The position numbers were made by a program, and so were the translations under genes. The notes under the pieces were generated by a model. It did no database searches. It saw nothing but the letters and a program-made list of their open reading frames with translations, and was not told the DNA's origin. This document shows positions 29,897 to 46,762 of a stretch of DNA of 64,000 nt, piece by piece (the stretch's first letter is position 1; the number at the start of each line of letters is the position of its first letter). The stretch spans positions 952,560 to 1,016,559 of the forward strand of contig VXAA01001241.1 in assembly GCA_013399115.1 (NCBI GenBank). Reading direction: 5' to 3'. The stretch comes from Anseranas semipalmata (Eukaryota > Chordata > Aves > Anseriformes > Anseranatidae).

Positions 29897-32800
29897 GTAA
29901 TACTGTAGCACATTTTCTTTCTATGTTGTGAGGTTTTTTTGGAGCGCTTAGAAAAAAAAAAAAAAAGAAAGAAGAAAATTTTTAAGTAAAACTACTGTAG
30001 CAGATGACTGTAAAAGAGGGGTGAAGATGTAGAATATCACAATTTTACTGATCTATGAAAGCTTAAACTAAACTTCTGATTTTTATACACAGTGTTGCAG
30101 TACTAAGAATGTCTGCCACGAGTAAATGTGAATAATTCCTTTGCTGAAGAGTAAAAATAAATCTTTTCTTATGGATTATATTTACTGAACAATTTAGATG
30201 GAAAACGCAGAGGAAAAAGGAGTAGTAGTAGAGAAAATTGTATAACTGCAGCTCCGCACAAAGCAAACAGACAAGTCACTTTTAGGACAGAAGTTGATGA
30301 AACAGATTTGAAAGACTCAGGTATCCGTGTTACTTACAGACTTCATCTATTGCAAATTACTCCTGCTAGCTGCAATGACATGGGATTAAAGAAAGGTAGA
30401 TGGCACACACAAACAATAACTGTCTTTTAAATGCAGAAAAGTTCTTCGTGTTGAGAGTGTCCAATTCTCTATGTATGCAGAATGAGCAAAGTTAACAATA
30501 TTGACCCATTGAAAATGTGGTCATAGGTTGAGCTTGATATTGGTTTTATTCACAGTGGGTTTTGTTAGAATGCACAGCATAAATTGGACTCCTTTTCTTT
30601 TTAAAATGTATTGGTAGGGTTTTAGGAGGGAATTTAACTCTCCAGAGGACTGCTAGACAGTTCTGCGTACCTTGGCACATCTTCAGAGCAGTAATATTTC
30701 AAGGTACTTTATGATGACTTTCTAGAGTTCATTAATTCTCCAAAACGAGGAGCAATTTGAAGATTAAGGTGACAGGAGTGGAGCTGCATGGGTTTAGGAC
30801 CGAAGGGTCTCTATGGAGTATTCTGAGTGCGATGCAGAGCTGTTCACCCACATGTATATCAAATTTTGTCTTACGCTATAGTAAACGGCTATTTCTCCCA
30901 TCCAAAAAAAAGAGGGGCAAGAAAAGAAACTGTAGGGACCTAAACCACTAAAGGATTTGTTCTTTGCATGTGGACTGCAGCCATTGCATTTAGGACAAGA
31001 TTTTGCGTTAGTCTGAGTGAACTTATTTTCCTAAAGGCAAATAAAAGCTAGGATCCTCACTAGTGGGACTGCCAACACTGCGACAATTTGTTCAGTTCAC
31101 TCCTGTCATCTCTTTCTAGAAATGCTTCACAACACTGTAGTTATTAAAGCTCTAATCCAGAACTCAATTGAAGTCATTAGTTTTTCCATCGTTTTTAATG
31201 GGTTACAGTTTAAGCTGTATTCAGAAAATTCTGTAATGTCTCTTTTGGCTGCTAGAATTGATAGTTCTCAGTTCACCCTGAGAGTATGATTATGGGAAAA
31301 ATTAAAAAATTATCTGAAATGCCCTGCTACAGCTAGCATTCTCGTGGAAATTGAAGATGGAAAAGACTGTCTGTAGCATGCTCTACAACATCCCGTCTAC
31401 TCCCTAGGAATGCAGAAGCTCTCTTTCTGGTACAAACTGCAATTGTTTGCTCAATCTAATTGAGTTGCATGAATTTCATGATGTTTTGTGTTGTTTTATA
31501 CATGTTAATATTAGACAGACTATAGTAAATGGCCTAAAATTGATCGATCTTTCATTTAATTCTGTAAATTCTACCTTGTAAGCAGTTCCTCACCCACTTT
31601 GATGATAATTTCCAGATACTTGTATGGATTTCTCTCTTTACTTTCAGTTGTCTAAAATGCGTGTGCTATATCTGGGCTAGACATCCTGAATCCCCTAACA
31701 CTCCTATAAGAGAAATAGGCTCCTGTAGTGCGTAATTTAGCTTATCCTAACATGAATGTTTGAAATGGATGAAACAAATACCTCGCCTACTCCAGACAGG
31801 TTTATAGAACAAGCTAGTGCATATACTGCTGCGAAGGCATTAATGTTAACACCTTTCAAAGCTGGAAACACTACAAAACATTCAGTCAACAAAGTTTGGG
31901 GGAGGTAAATTAATATGTGAGGGGAAAGGATATAGATTATTTAATCACCAGTGCTTGAAAGCATAAGGATTTTAAGAGATAAATGGATTACAAGGGCAGG
32001 AGGTATTAACTGCAAACTTGGAAGGGGCCGATAACATGATAGAAAAGGTTAAAACAACCTTTTGCATAGATCATTGGGCAATAAATAACTCAATAAATTA
32101 ATTTATAAATAAATAAAGAACAAACAGCACATTTCTACTGTAAAATTCCATTTCTTCTGTACATATTTCTCACATTAATTCAAGAGCTTGGGGAAACAGG
32201 GTATGATATGAAGTGTTGTCTTTCCAGTTACAAGTAATCATCTGATCATATTTATACTTTCTGCGTGAATTAATGGCAGAATAATACAAATAAATATATC
32301 TGTATTTATATTAAAATTTGAAACCTCCTCTGTTGATTTGAGCTTCCAAAAAGAATACTGAAGGTTGGTTCATTCGCCATTTTCCATCTAGGATATTCAA
32401 TTAGAACAAGTGGGTCAGCATTTTTCTTCTTCCAGTTAGCTTTTTATTTCTTATATTCATCATGGTCATATCGTTCAAACAATTTACCTGAAATGAAAGT
32501 GGCACTAGAATCAATATCTGTGATGCACAATTTTTGCAGCATAAACACTGCTGTTCTATTAACAAATCTGCACACAAAATGAAGTGGCATATTTGCCAGG
32601 TTTCATTCAATCTGGTTTGGGGGGAGACAAGTGAAATTGACAAATTAGGTTAAGTTAACAGTGTTTTTCTTGTCAGTTTCATGGTCGAGTCATTTTTCAA
32701 TGACATTTAACTTCATAAGTGTAATTCATGGCTCTTTGGGGGTTTGTGGTACATATTGTTCAGAAAACTCCTTGACCTCCTTTTTTGTCCTTAGGGATAT

Positions 32801-33543
32801 AAATTGCTTTCAGTACCCTTGTTGTCAAATCTACAGAGGGCCCAACACTAAATGAGCTCTAATGATCTGAGCTGCCAAGGGGCTATGAGTTCTAAGTCTA
32901 ACAGACTTACTTGCTGAAGCGTGTTGTCCTTTGTTTAAACACCAAAGAAGCTGCATTTATAATTCCTTATTAAGTACCATTGTAAACCCTTCTAAAGAGT
33001 TGGGGGCAGAACCTTTGCAGCATAAGTCAGTGTAGTTCTGTTACAGGTAATCAAGTTATGCTAATTCTAGCAGCTGAGGATCTGGCCCGAGATGATAACC
33101 TGAAGAGCATGTGTTAAAGTAGAACAAGATTTGAGTTCAAAGTAAAAGGTCTCTTCAATTTAAACTTTGAAAGCTATTACTTAATCATACAATAGAAAAA
33201 AACAGCTCTGAAGTATATTTGTTTAGAACAATGGACAAAGAGGGTTTGTGTGAGTTGTTACTCTATAAAACAAGGAGATAGGGGGCTTAGGGGAATTGGT
33301 GGGCTTATTATGTGTTAATAAGTCTCAGCTGCATGCATACAGTAATTCAGCAGAGAGGAAGCATGTAGAAGGAGGTGGTTTTGTTCTACCATGGCTTTCA
33401 TGAGCACTTTCATTTGAGAAGGAAGGTGGTACGTTCCTGAAATATGGAGTGCTTTAGGACTGAACCACAAAACAATCATGGTTTATGTATAAATACTAAA
33501 TTGCACTATAATATTTTCATATCTGATTGAGCAGTAAATCTTA

Positions 33544-33570
33544 AAAACAAACAAACAAACAAAAAAAAAC
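33544..33570 (+). repeat. AAAC simple repeat with A run
   Basis: Four 'aaac' units followed by nine A residues. This is an ordinary simple repeat. Confidence 0.85.
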
Positions 33571-34609
33571 ACCAGGGTCATTATTATAACAAAAATTTTA
33601 TAAGAAAAGTTACAGTAATTTCTGTGCTGCTCTAATCTGAATTAAAATCAAACATGAGTTACTCTGATAACTCATGTTATTGTATCTCTAAATGTGCCTG
33701 CTTCAATCCTCTGAGTTGTATCTAATCTATATACTTACTTTAAATGTTCTGTAACTTCATAAAATAATTTGACAAGACTGTTTATAGAAAAGTTGAGATT
33801 TGAAAGATCAAGTATTGTTCACATAAGGTAGAGTGAAAATGTCTCTGCCTTAATTTAGAAGGATCAATTTGGAAAAGATGAGAGAGAAATCACTTTCATT
33901 ATAAACTCAGATCTTTCTAGAGCTGCAAGAGAGAATGCCAGTCACTCCTGGTTCTTCTCTTGTGAGCTGATATATACCAGTCATGAGATGAATTCATTTT
34001 ATTTAGGACATAAGTTTGACCTTGGCCCTCAATTCCACAGCAAAAGGCAGTTGCTGAGGCCTCAGTGTTGGTATTCACAGTGGAGTATAGTACTCTCACG
34101 CAAATTAATGATATGAGATAAAAATTTGGAATACCATAATGTTACTGGTAGAGTTTATTTGAAAGACAGCTCGTAACATTTCTTTATTTGTCAGGACTGA
34201 AATGGCAAAAGAAATTTTATGGATGATTTTCCATCATAACTGTTTTCACTTTCTTATTTGGTTGTTTCCAGTTAGAGAAAAGATGAAATCCTTATGTACA
34301 TCTATTTTTCTTTATTTCTTAAAAAATTATCTGCTGGTTAGAACATGGTTTGAAATAACTGGGACTCTCAGTTTCACTGCTTAGCTACTAATGGGCTAGG
34401 AATGAAATGTTCAGAAGTGCCTGAATAATTTAGGAGTCTGAAAGAAGCTGACAACCACTGATAATTTGACTTCTAGGTACTTAAAGTAGATATCACAATA
34501 TTATTCTCACAGTGGTCTAACATTTGAATAGTAATAATAGTAGTATTGATAAAGATACTCCAAAGAAAAATATTCTTTTAAAGGTGCAATTCATATGATT
34601 TCTTCTTTG

Positions 34610-34648
34610 TTTTTTTTTATTATTATTATTATTTTTATTTTATTATTT
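34610..34648 (+). repeat. T-run and ATT triplet repeat
   Basis: A run of T is followed by five ATT triplets and further T-rich sequence. It lies about 340 bp upstream of the EGF4 acceptor. Confidence 0.85.
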
Positions 34649-34951
34649 CATATAGTGATTAACTCATCAGAACTTCAGTGTGTTTCAGAAGAAATGTCCC
34701 CACACTAAGGCTTATGTGTGGAACTCTTAGTATGGATATTTAACTTTTATTTTTAAGTCTTTGTGCCTCCTCACTGCAGAATCCCTGCAGTAAACATTTG
34801 TTTTTCAGTCACACCCTGTTTTATATGGAACTAATGTAATTACTTCACACTTTCCAATTCTCAGACCAGGTGTTTATATGACTTCAACAACCACATCAAT
34901 TTTCAAAGTACACATCTACATGTTTTCCAAACATTATCTTGTGGGAACTGA

Positions 34952-37020
<2,069 letters not shown>

Positions 37021-38883
37021 TAAGGACCCTAATGCTTCCAGATATTATCTCTGACTCCAAATGTGTTGGGTGAAATGCAGATGAGCTCTTGGAATCATTT
37101 AAAATCAATAACAAACTGATTTGGTGGGAAAAAAAATCCACAGCAAATGAACGTTATTAACTAAAGATGTAACAAATGGTCCGTCACGGTATCATTTGAG
37201 CCAAGCTTTTCAAACTTAACTAAACATTCCTTTGTGTGAATGGCATCTTTTTTAATTTCCTGGTCTGATGCATCAGTGCTTTCCTGCTATTATACATCAC
37301 ATCTGAAACACACCACCACCATCTCCACACAGAGCAGGGGTCAAGTTGTGGAGGAATAAGTGCTCCTGGTGTTACAGAAATAGCTCCCTAGCATTTTGCT
37401 GTGTTGTGCTGTGACAGTGGGCATGGTGTTTGCATATAGACAATCACAGCATGGGAGGGCCTTGTCAGTAGTGCAGCATGCTGCTGTACCCTTTCCTAAT
37501 AGCGTGCTGCTCAGTACAGCATTGGCATCATGCAGAGTGCTGTGACTAACACGATTGCATCTCAGCTGTGATGTGTCAGCCTGGGAAGTTCAAAAAGGTT
37601 ATACTTACACAAAGTAATGGTGTTCTATCCCCTCAATTACAGCACTTGAAATCTTATTCTGAAGATAAATTAATTGTTTCTAAATGAAGTTCTTTATTTT
37701 GTCTCTACAAGCAGTTAGGTTGTGTATTTGGACTACCTTGTAAAGTTACTGAAAAAAAAAGGAAAAAGAAAGTTATTTTCCCTATGCTGCAGTCAAAAAT
37801 GGGAAAATCTAAGTGGTCACATCTCTTCTGAGAAGTATGAGCAAAATTATCTGGAGCAAGAGTATCCAACTGCAAGCTTGAGACTATGTGAGTTTCAGGC
37901 AAGTGTATTCTTCCCTGAAAAAATTTTGTAGGACTGTGAGGTATACCTTAAAAGAAACCTACTGAGTTCAAATCCAAGATCATCTTGAAGTGGTGGATTT
38001 ACCAAAGAAAAGGAGTGGGTCAATTGAGATTTTCATGGCAATCGGGGACCCTAATGGGACAGTCCTATTACAAGTGAATTGTTATTTCTTTAATTAAAAG
38101 TACGGTGAGATTATTGCACCCCTCAAGTTGTTTTTCTTTTTTCATTCCCTTCTGATTTCTTCCTGAATATACAAACCATTTTAGATGCACTCATGAGTTG
38201 GAAACTAAAAGAATATGCTTATTTGGGAAAAAAAAAAAAAAAAAATCCTATTTTTAGGGCATATCCTTTGATGTTGTGGTGCTGCATGCTTCCACCATAC
38301 TACGCTAATATGATTTAAATCAAAGCTTTTATGATTGAACACTTTGTCACCAGCAAAGATGCAGAGTGTTTTTTCACAACTGCTTTCTGACCTCCATCAT
38401 ATCAACATCTCTCTGCTAGACTAACTTAGGCATTTTGTTTTAATATTAAGTACTTCCCATATCTTTACAAAATGCCTAGTTTATAAATATTTTTGCATTA
38501 AGTTGTGAAATAATTGCCTATTTTAAAAGTTGCTTTTGTCCACTTTTTTTTGCTTTATTATCTTTTAGAGTTATGCCTGTTTAGACATAATTAGTGTATT
38601 TAAGTCTTCGTTACTGTGCACACAAAAAGATGCCTTGTACTGATATCACAACAGAATTCTGAAAATTACAAGCTTGACTAGTGAACCCTGAAGTGAGAGT
38701 TTTAGTTTAATTTTCAGAGCTGTGAAATAAATATTTTCCCTATTATATAAGTATATAAACAATTCTTCTTTTGAGAGAAAGGGCAATACTGTTGAAATGA
38801 TTAAAGTAAATAAGTGTAAGCTTTTTTTCATTTGGTATATATTAGAAAGATTTCTTTTAAATTTAATATGGTTCTGCCTGCAG

Positions 38884-38925
38884 CAGAGATTAGACTAAGG
38901 AGAAAGAAGAGAGGAAAAAAAAAAG
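38884..38925 (+). other. Weak candidate 42-nt microexon, purine-rich
   Basis: 'ttctgcctgcag' is followed by 42 nt of purine-rich sequence and 'AAAG|gtttgt'. In phase 1 it is open and in frame, coding A-E-I-R-L-R-R-K-K-R-G-K-K-K. A CAGCAG doublet offers two acceptors three bases apart. The donor is poor (gtttgt) and the A-rich content is low-complexity, so a chance match is likely. Confidence 0.15.
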
Positions 38926-41734
38926 GTTTGTTCTTCTAATTATCATACATTTAAGTTTGTGCAGTCATAAGTTTTGTATTGTATGTACACAGACATTTTT
39001 GTGACTGGGCTGTACTAGTACAAAATTTCACATGTTCATATCATCAGGCCTGATTGTGAGGCCATTTACAAAAGCACAAAGCATGATGCCAGATATGGAA
39101 TTCAGTTCAGAGGGACATCACAGCTTGATCCCACTGGTTTGTTTTTTCTGGTTTGGTTTTAACACAAAGACTCATGTTATATGGGGCTGAAAGGGAGAGA
39201 GAGGGTTTGGAGGATAAAGATCATAAAACTAATTTTTGTCAGTGTTTGTACAAAAAATGGTAGAGGTTACCACTGGAAAATTGGTCCTTAAAGAGTGGAT
39301 TGGTACTTTGGAACAAGGATGAGTTGCTCAAGATACTTCAAACATTAGTGTAAAGAACTAAAATGTACTTAAATTTTATGGAAACTAATTTTAACTTAGT
39401 GCTTTCCCTTTATGGGTTTAGCTTTTAGCTGAAAGGTTGGCAGACCATTTAATGTCAGAATTACTCACTAAGGAATGTCCGCCTTAATAATATTCAGGAA
39501 TGTGAATGTGATGTATTCAAACCTTGATATAGTCCTGTTTGGAAGGCACCTGGCAAACCCCACAGTCTGTTTGTCCAAAGACAAAGCAAGGCCAGACCAG
39601 AGTAAAAAAAAAAAGCATATGAGCAGAGGCTGAATTTCTCCCTTCCCTGTACACAGTTTGAATCCTTGAATATCTGTGGTAGGTCTTCATTAGCCTCCCA
39701 GTACATTTGAGAATTTCTCTATGTAGATTTCCAGCAGAAAAAATGGGATTCCCCTGGGAGAGTTTATTTACTCTGAATATCCATTTACTGCTAGACCTAG
39801 TCTGGCAAAATATTTTAAAGTCAGTAGAAAAACATGCTTTGATTTCAGTGACTTAGGCCAAGCCCACTTAAGACAAATCGATCTATTTTGTGAGGAAGAA
39901 CGGGTTTCTACACATAAACCAAAATTTACTTTATTTTCTTTGTGTTTCTTCAGCAGTTTCTTGTGCTATATTCACATCACAGTGGAAAAGAAAACATTAT
40001 AGCAACCTGCAGGTATCCAAGTTCATTCAGGTTATTTTATTCAATTTAATATAAAATTAGTCCTTTATAGTCAGTAGACCAAATGCACACTCTTTTTGGC
40101 TTTTCCATGTTGAATATCTAAGCTCACATCCCCTCTTGTGAAATTTAACAAAAATGTGGTTTCTGCATTACCTGCATTACAAGAAAATAATTCTGAAAAG
40201 TCTCCAGGAATGCCAGTATTAGCTCGCTGTTAAAAAGCAGTGCAAAGCAGCTTTTACCTAGGTGCATCAATAGAATTACATATAAAAGTTAGTGAACACA
40301 AATTCCACGTTACACATGATTTGAAGAATCCATATCCAAATAATATAAGAACAAAAGGATTGGTGTCTGGTCTTACTGAAATGCTGTATGTAACAGAGCA
40401 GAACTTTACACCAGACGCTACATTTCATTTTGCGACTTCAGGTAGGAAGAAAAATTGCTTACTGGAGTGATGATAAGGAAAATGAATCTTTTCCCAGTGC
40501 AAAAATAGACCTGTCAGGATATATTTATTAAGTGATTACTATTCAGTGATTGCAATTATGGAGGAAGTTATAACTAAATAATAGAGGGTAATCTAGATGA
40601 GGAAAAGATTAGTGGGAAAACTAATAACAAAGCAAGACTAAGATACAGTAGTTGCTAAATCTTGAACCAATTTCATGCCAGAATTTTAAGATGGAGGATT
40701 TATCTTTTCCTTGAAGCATCTTAGTGTTGTGAAAGCATGCTGTTATGAAACAGGTCTGTTACTTTCACTGAAAATAATATTTGGATGTCTAAAACTATTG
40801 TTTTTAATCTAGTGTTGGAGGCGTTCTCCATATAAACTGTCAGAATGGTAGACTAAGAACAGTGTGATATGTAAGGAGATCTTAAGAAACAGACAAAAAT
40901 ATCGTTTTAAAAGTGTAGTACCATCTGTAATTCATATCCCTGCAGCACAAAGTGCAACTGTTATTAAGTCATTGGTAAAAAATCTTGTTGTGAGACTGGA
41001 GAAATCAGGATTTCATCCTAAATATTTATGAGTAAAATTTAAAAGACTGCAAACTTATTTTACCTTATAAGGTGAGCTTTCTCACCAGAAGTCAATATAT
41101 GAGGTTTTCTTCATGGCAGCCTGTCATATTCCCAAACCCTTGCTCTTTTCTGCTCACATCCTGCAACAGATGTAGTTTAAGCACTCCTGCTTTCAGACAG
41201 AAACCGGCATAAGATTGTAGTAAAGGATACTTGATGGCGTGGATACTCTGCTGCAGATTAAGATCAAGACAATTCTTATCTTTTCTATTCTTTTTCTGTT
41301 TTCGATGCAAACAAGCTGTAGCCCCTTTGACAGCCGCAGAAGCTGAACTTCCAAATATCTATCTGCTAGGCAAAACACAAACAGTGGTAATGTGTGCATC
41401 TCCACAGTCTGCTTCCTGGCCTTGGTACTGTTTTTCAGAATCTAACTCCAGAGGTGAGGATCTGCCACTCTCTTTCCTCCACTGAGTCCTTAGCCTTTAT
41501 ACTGAAAATGTCAAATGGTAGAAAGTGTTCCTTAGCAAATAAGGGATTCGGAAATCTGTATTAGTTCTGTACCATGTCTTCTGTGTTTTCAGGGCCTTGA
41601 ATAATGAAGAAGGATTTGAAGGAACTGGGATCCTGTAACCTAAATGGTGGGAAGTAACCTAAAATCCTCAGATTCACAAAAATGTGCAGGAAAAAGAAAG
41701 AGAGGACTCTCTGTCTGGGGTGATTAAGATAAGA

Positions 41735-41985
41735 AGTTTAAGTTACAGAATGGGAGATTTGGGTTAGGCGGTAGGAAAAACTTTGTAACAATAAATGAAA
41801 AACTGAAATAGATTGTCTGAATAAGTTGTGGACTCCTCATCAATGGAGCTTTTAACAACAATTTAGACAGATGTCTATCAGGAATAGCATAGAGATAATT
41901 CATCCTCTCATGGGGCAGAAAGCTGACCAGAAAATCTTTAACTGTATGAGGTCTCTTCCAGTCTGATTTTAAATGATAGCATAAA
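41735..41985 (+). repeat. Old CR1-like LINE 3' fragment
   Basis: In sense orientation the blocks 'gggttaggcggtaggaaaaa', 'gaataagttgtggactcctc', 'atcaatggagcttttaacaa', 'agacagatgtctatcaggaa' and 'gaggtctcttccagtctgat' follow the 3' end of an old CR1 family ('agaagttgtggagtctccatc ... gaggtcccttccagccc'). Diverged, with stops. Confidence 0.75.
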
Positions 41986-42149
41986 ATGGTCCCTTGGAGC
42001 TTAAAAGGAAGCATTCATTCTAAATAACTTATTTGATAATGTTCTAAGTTTAAATTTGTACTTTTTTCCCCTTTAATAATAAAATGCCACTCTTAAAAGT
42101 AGAAATTGATCATTTATCCAGGCAAAGAGACTAATCTGTGTGTTCTGTA

Positions 42150-42222
42150 TTTTCAGAATAATAGGTTGTGGACCTGATGATCTTTTGAGGTCCTTTCCAA
42201 CCTGGGCTGTTCTATGATTCCA
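42150..42222 (+). repeat. CR1 extreme 3' end fragment
   Basis: 'tggacctgatgatcttttga', 'ggtcctttccaacctgggct' and 'gttctatgattcc' are the last about 60 bases of a CR1 element, including one partial copy of the terminal ATTCTATG repeat. It is a second insertion, separate from the older fragment about 170 bp upstream. Confidence 0.85.
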
Positions 42223-45200
42223 TATATTGAGCCACTCTGAAACATCCAAACAAGGAGCAAATACTACACCCAGTATGTAAATACCTAAAATCCCCTCCCT
42301 TTGAAGTAACAAGACTCGCCCAGTTATATACTAGATGGATAACATCCCACCTCTGTTTTTACTAAAAAAAAAATAAAATAAATTACTAAAAACTTTTTTT
42401 CTTCAGGTGTTTTGGGATGACCATGCCCTTTCCAGCTTTTTGACGTTTACATTTTTTTGTAGGCACACACAAGTACCACATATAAAGTGAGAGGATTTCG
42501 ATTTTTACTTTATTATGAAGTCAATAATCGATAGAAACATTAATAATGGAGCATTGTGTTATCTTTGGATCCAGCAGGATATTTCTGTCCCATGATAATG
42601 CTCTTTGTGTCAAAGATTTTTTCTTCTTCTACTGATTTTTCTTATTGTAATTACAATGGTAATGATTCAAAGATGAAGCAATTTTCAGGAGAGATGGAAA
42701 GTGTGTGGGAGGAGACAGTGGAAAGTCATCGTATCTGACAAAGAGCAATTTAGGAGTTAGATATATTAGACTTCAATGCATTTCTAACTTAAAATTTATC
42801 TATACCACTTTATAACTTACCAAGGTATAAAAAAAACTAACAAAGACGAGAGATTTAGTTTGCATGCTATGTAGAGTGAGGAACATGTTTTTTTCTCTTT
42901 ATTTGAAAAATTCATAGCATATTTGCGTCATGACCACTTTTCAGTACTGATGATACAGAAATTTGTTGATAATACATATGATGACGTGAGCAGAAATGTT
43001 AGAAACAGTGGCTGTTTCTATATCTGCAAATTCAGGTTCATCACCTATATAATACAGTCATCCTATTGTATTTACATCTGGTAGCAGGTTTCTTAATAAC
43101 CACATCTTTGATGCAGTCTTTTAGGTATGTGGTGTCAAGCTTTCATCTGGAGTATCATAGGAGGGCTTCCCCCCCATGCATCTCTTCAGCAAAACAACAG
43201 TAGCAGATACCGCATGAATTAACCTGAGAGATTCTCAATGATTTCTGTCATTCTCTGCACATAATTTGCATTTTAATTTGTCATGCAAGTATAGAGAGAC
43301 TCTATGCGAGAGGTAGAAGTTCCTCTTCGAAAGTGACATTTTTGTACTTTGACCTGAAAACAGTAATTCTGACATAGGTGTTGTGGTGGTATTTAATATG
43401 GTTAGTCTTATAAAATCTTTATATGTACTTTCACACCTGATAGTTATTTCTCCAAAAGAATGATCCTCTTCAGAAAAGCTTGCAGCAGAGAGGCTTATAA
43501 GAGGGTTAAAAACAGGAGGAGCCAAAGTTGTGGTAGATCCAGTTTTAGCCCATAGTAAATATTAGAGAGTGGATTTTAATGGTTTGACTGTAAAGTGACA
43601 TACATTGATTTCATTTTCTTGTAGTAACAAAGATATCTTTTACTATTGCAAACTAATTTCACAGCTGTAGCTCTAGCTGATGCTCCTGATCAGTGGAGAG
43701 CCATTTATGATCATAAATATAATGTAGTGCTACATAGATTTATAGGTCAGACTTGTGATATCTAGAGAATCGTGTTCGTGTATGTCATATTATATCACAT
43801 TACATTATATAGCCAAAATGAATGAATTAGCCAGTTAGATAGGTGGTAATGTAGTCCAACATCACTGTGCTTCAGTAAAGATGCAAGTGAAATTTCTTCC
43901 TAGGAAGATGATGCTTTTTGTAATTTCCAACATTTGTTGTTGAGGTGCTGTGTTGGTTTTGTAAATATCCTCTTTTATCTCACCTCCAAAACTTCTGAAT
44001 AAAATCTCATGATGGTAGAGTCCCCAGGTTTCATGCTGTGTAAATAACAGCTTCTATTTCAAAGCTCATAATAGTTTCTGTTTCTGATTTGTAACTTTCT
44101 AAATTCCTATCCCAGTAACTTAACTGTAGTTTGTTGCTTTTGTGTTTCAGGTCTGAGTAAACTTTCTAAGTGATTTTTGTAGCACTAAGGTATCCAGAAC
44201 TACCATACGCATCTTCTTACTTTTTCATAGCTGAGCGCAATACAGTATTTCCTTCCAGATATATAGAATCAGCTATGTAGAGATTTGCTTACAGTGAGAG
44301 TGGTTTGACTTCAAGAGAGTGTAGAAACCAAATTCCTTTTCATTTGTAAAATTTACGCAGGGCAGCTGGGGATCTTTTTTCAAGTAAAAGGTAAGCTTAT
44401 TCACCAGGAAGAATTTTCCTGTTTGCGTTCTTTGCTGAGGGCTTCCTGTAAATGATTGAAAGATGTCACAGTGCAGTGGCAGAACATTTGAGTGGCTTTT
44501 TTTTCTTTCTCTTTATATAGGATATATGCAGAACATGACCTTACTTCTCCACTTTCTAGCCCCCAAAATTTAATGAGTATGTTTTCAGCAAGGCTTCCTG
44601 CATTTTGTCTGGTACTTCAAAGATGCTCCCAGCAGATACTGGTGAATAGTTTCCTAAACTAAACTCATATTTCGTTTCTCCTGTTGGAGGGGCTTCTACA
44701 TGAGTTACACTGATTTTCTGGCCAATTCTTGAACTCTTAAAAGACTACAAAAAGCAGGGGAGGGCAATCAGTCATGCTGCTGATCTAACTTCTGAAAGGG
44801 CAAAGCTGGTTTTGCTGTTCGTAGAAGTATTCACAGCACCAGGCAATCTTTTCTTGTTCCAGAGATAATGTTTTCTGTGTTATTTTGTACCCTGTGGTGT
44901 CAAGCACAGCTTCAGCAAGTGAGTGAATAACATGGTATTGCTGGATACAAAACAACAAAGACACAGGAATGCTTGTGAGAGGTCAGTGAGATAGAGACAG
45001 AAAAGTAGTACAAAATTTTGAGAAATGTGTATATATGCATATATAATATATTTACTAAGAAACAAATACAAAAGAGAACAATATCTGCCCATCCTTTTGA
45101 GGACAGCTGTTAGTGTTCCTGTTAAAGATATCTTTTCCTTAATGGCACACAGTCTTGACTGTACATCCTCAAGATACAATTCTTGTATCTTTAATATCAG

Positions 45201-46741
45201 TTTCACATAATCTTTCCTGCTTGAAGATGCAGATAAGGCCAAATGTGTTTTACCCGCCTACTGCAACCTCTGTGGAATAACAATTCAAACCTAAGGTTTT
45301 ACCTTTTCAGCTTCTTGCGAATTTTGTCTCTGATTCCTATATAGCATCACATTAGCAGTAGGATGCCATTAGAAGTTAGAGCCTTGTCTTCCTAAGGTAT
45401 TTGATGCTTTTGAAGTTCTCCACTTAATATTTTTAGTTTAAAATTGTATTAAAAATACGAGCCTCAGAAAGGAAAAGGAAAAAAGAGTCTCTAACATCTC
45501 TGAAGTGTCAATTCAGGATTTTGCTGTGTGATCTGTTTAGGGCTTTAGGGAAAAATAGAACTATTGAAAGCTTTTCTTCTAAACTGTCGGTTTTCTGTTG
45601 TGCAGTAACTACTCACTGAGGATGAAATACACACTAATGTTGAATATTGATACATCTGTCTTGCAGTGCTTTCAGTAAGATTTTTTTAAAAAAATATCTT
45701 AGGGACTGAATATGGGGACTAGTTCAGGGTGCTAGTTACGAGATAGACTGTGTCCTAAACAGTTCACGCTGAACACAGTTTTTATAGAGTTTGTTACTCA
45801 GCTTTTTCTCTTGTTCTTTCTCTTAATTGCTATTCTGACGTGCTTATGAAATGCTTATTTAGATAACCTTACTTTCTGGAAATATTTTCTGCACGTAGCC
45901 TCAGTCTGTTTCATTTTAGATATATTTTTTTTCCATACACATAAACAGAATCAAAGTTTTCTGTCAAATAGAAGTCATCATGTAATGTAGTATATGTCAT
46001 TTGCCCAAAGAAAAGACAACTATTTATGTAACTGAAATGCAGGAGAGAAATCCAAACCTAAGCATTCTTGAAGGTGTTCAGGTCTGAGGTGATGGTCCAA
46101 GTTCATCTCTGTATGTTAAAAGTGCAGATAGTTGGGGTTATGCTGGGGTCATTATTACTTGATTTCTAGCTGCCGTGAAATTGTAACTAGGAGTTTAGAT
46201 TTCTACAATTTCTAGCACATATTTCTGTAGTGTTTTCAGTGATACAGTATTGATTGACACATAAACTGTCCATCTCATTCTGTCAGTAGTATTCAAAACA
46301 CATCCATGCTGGGCTAGACAGAGACAAAGCAATACTGGTGTCTAATTAGTCCTTACTCTAGCAGCAGTTCATCATCATGTTACTAAAACCCAAGGAAAAA
46401 TTAAACATGAGAAATTAAAGTTACTGTATTTATTCTTATTCTCTCTTCAGTCAATAATAGGGTTAGAGAAGAAAGGATTCATTGTCCAGCTGTCTCCTTG
46501 AAGATTTTCAAATCCGAGAGCTGACCCTTAGCAATGGGTGCTACACACTTGATTTCAATAATTCCGTCCAAACAAGTACTTATCTTAAACAGTTACGCAT
46601 TTCTCATGGAGAAGTGGTAATTTTTGCTTTCACAAACACTTCAGTGTGACATGGATTGTAACATTATCCCTTAATAAAGTTTATGCAGATGAGGCAGGTC
46701 TGTCTGCTTATCTGTATTAAAGCTTTTCTCCCTCTAATTCT

Positions 46742-46762
46742 AAAAAAAAAAAAAAAAAAAAA
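46742..46762 (+). repeat. Poly-A tract (21 A)
   Basis: An uninterrupted run of 21 A with no recognisable retroelement body upstream. Confidence 0.9.
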
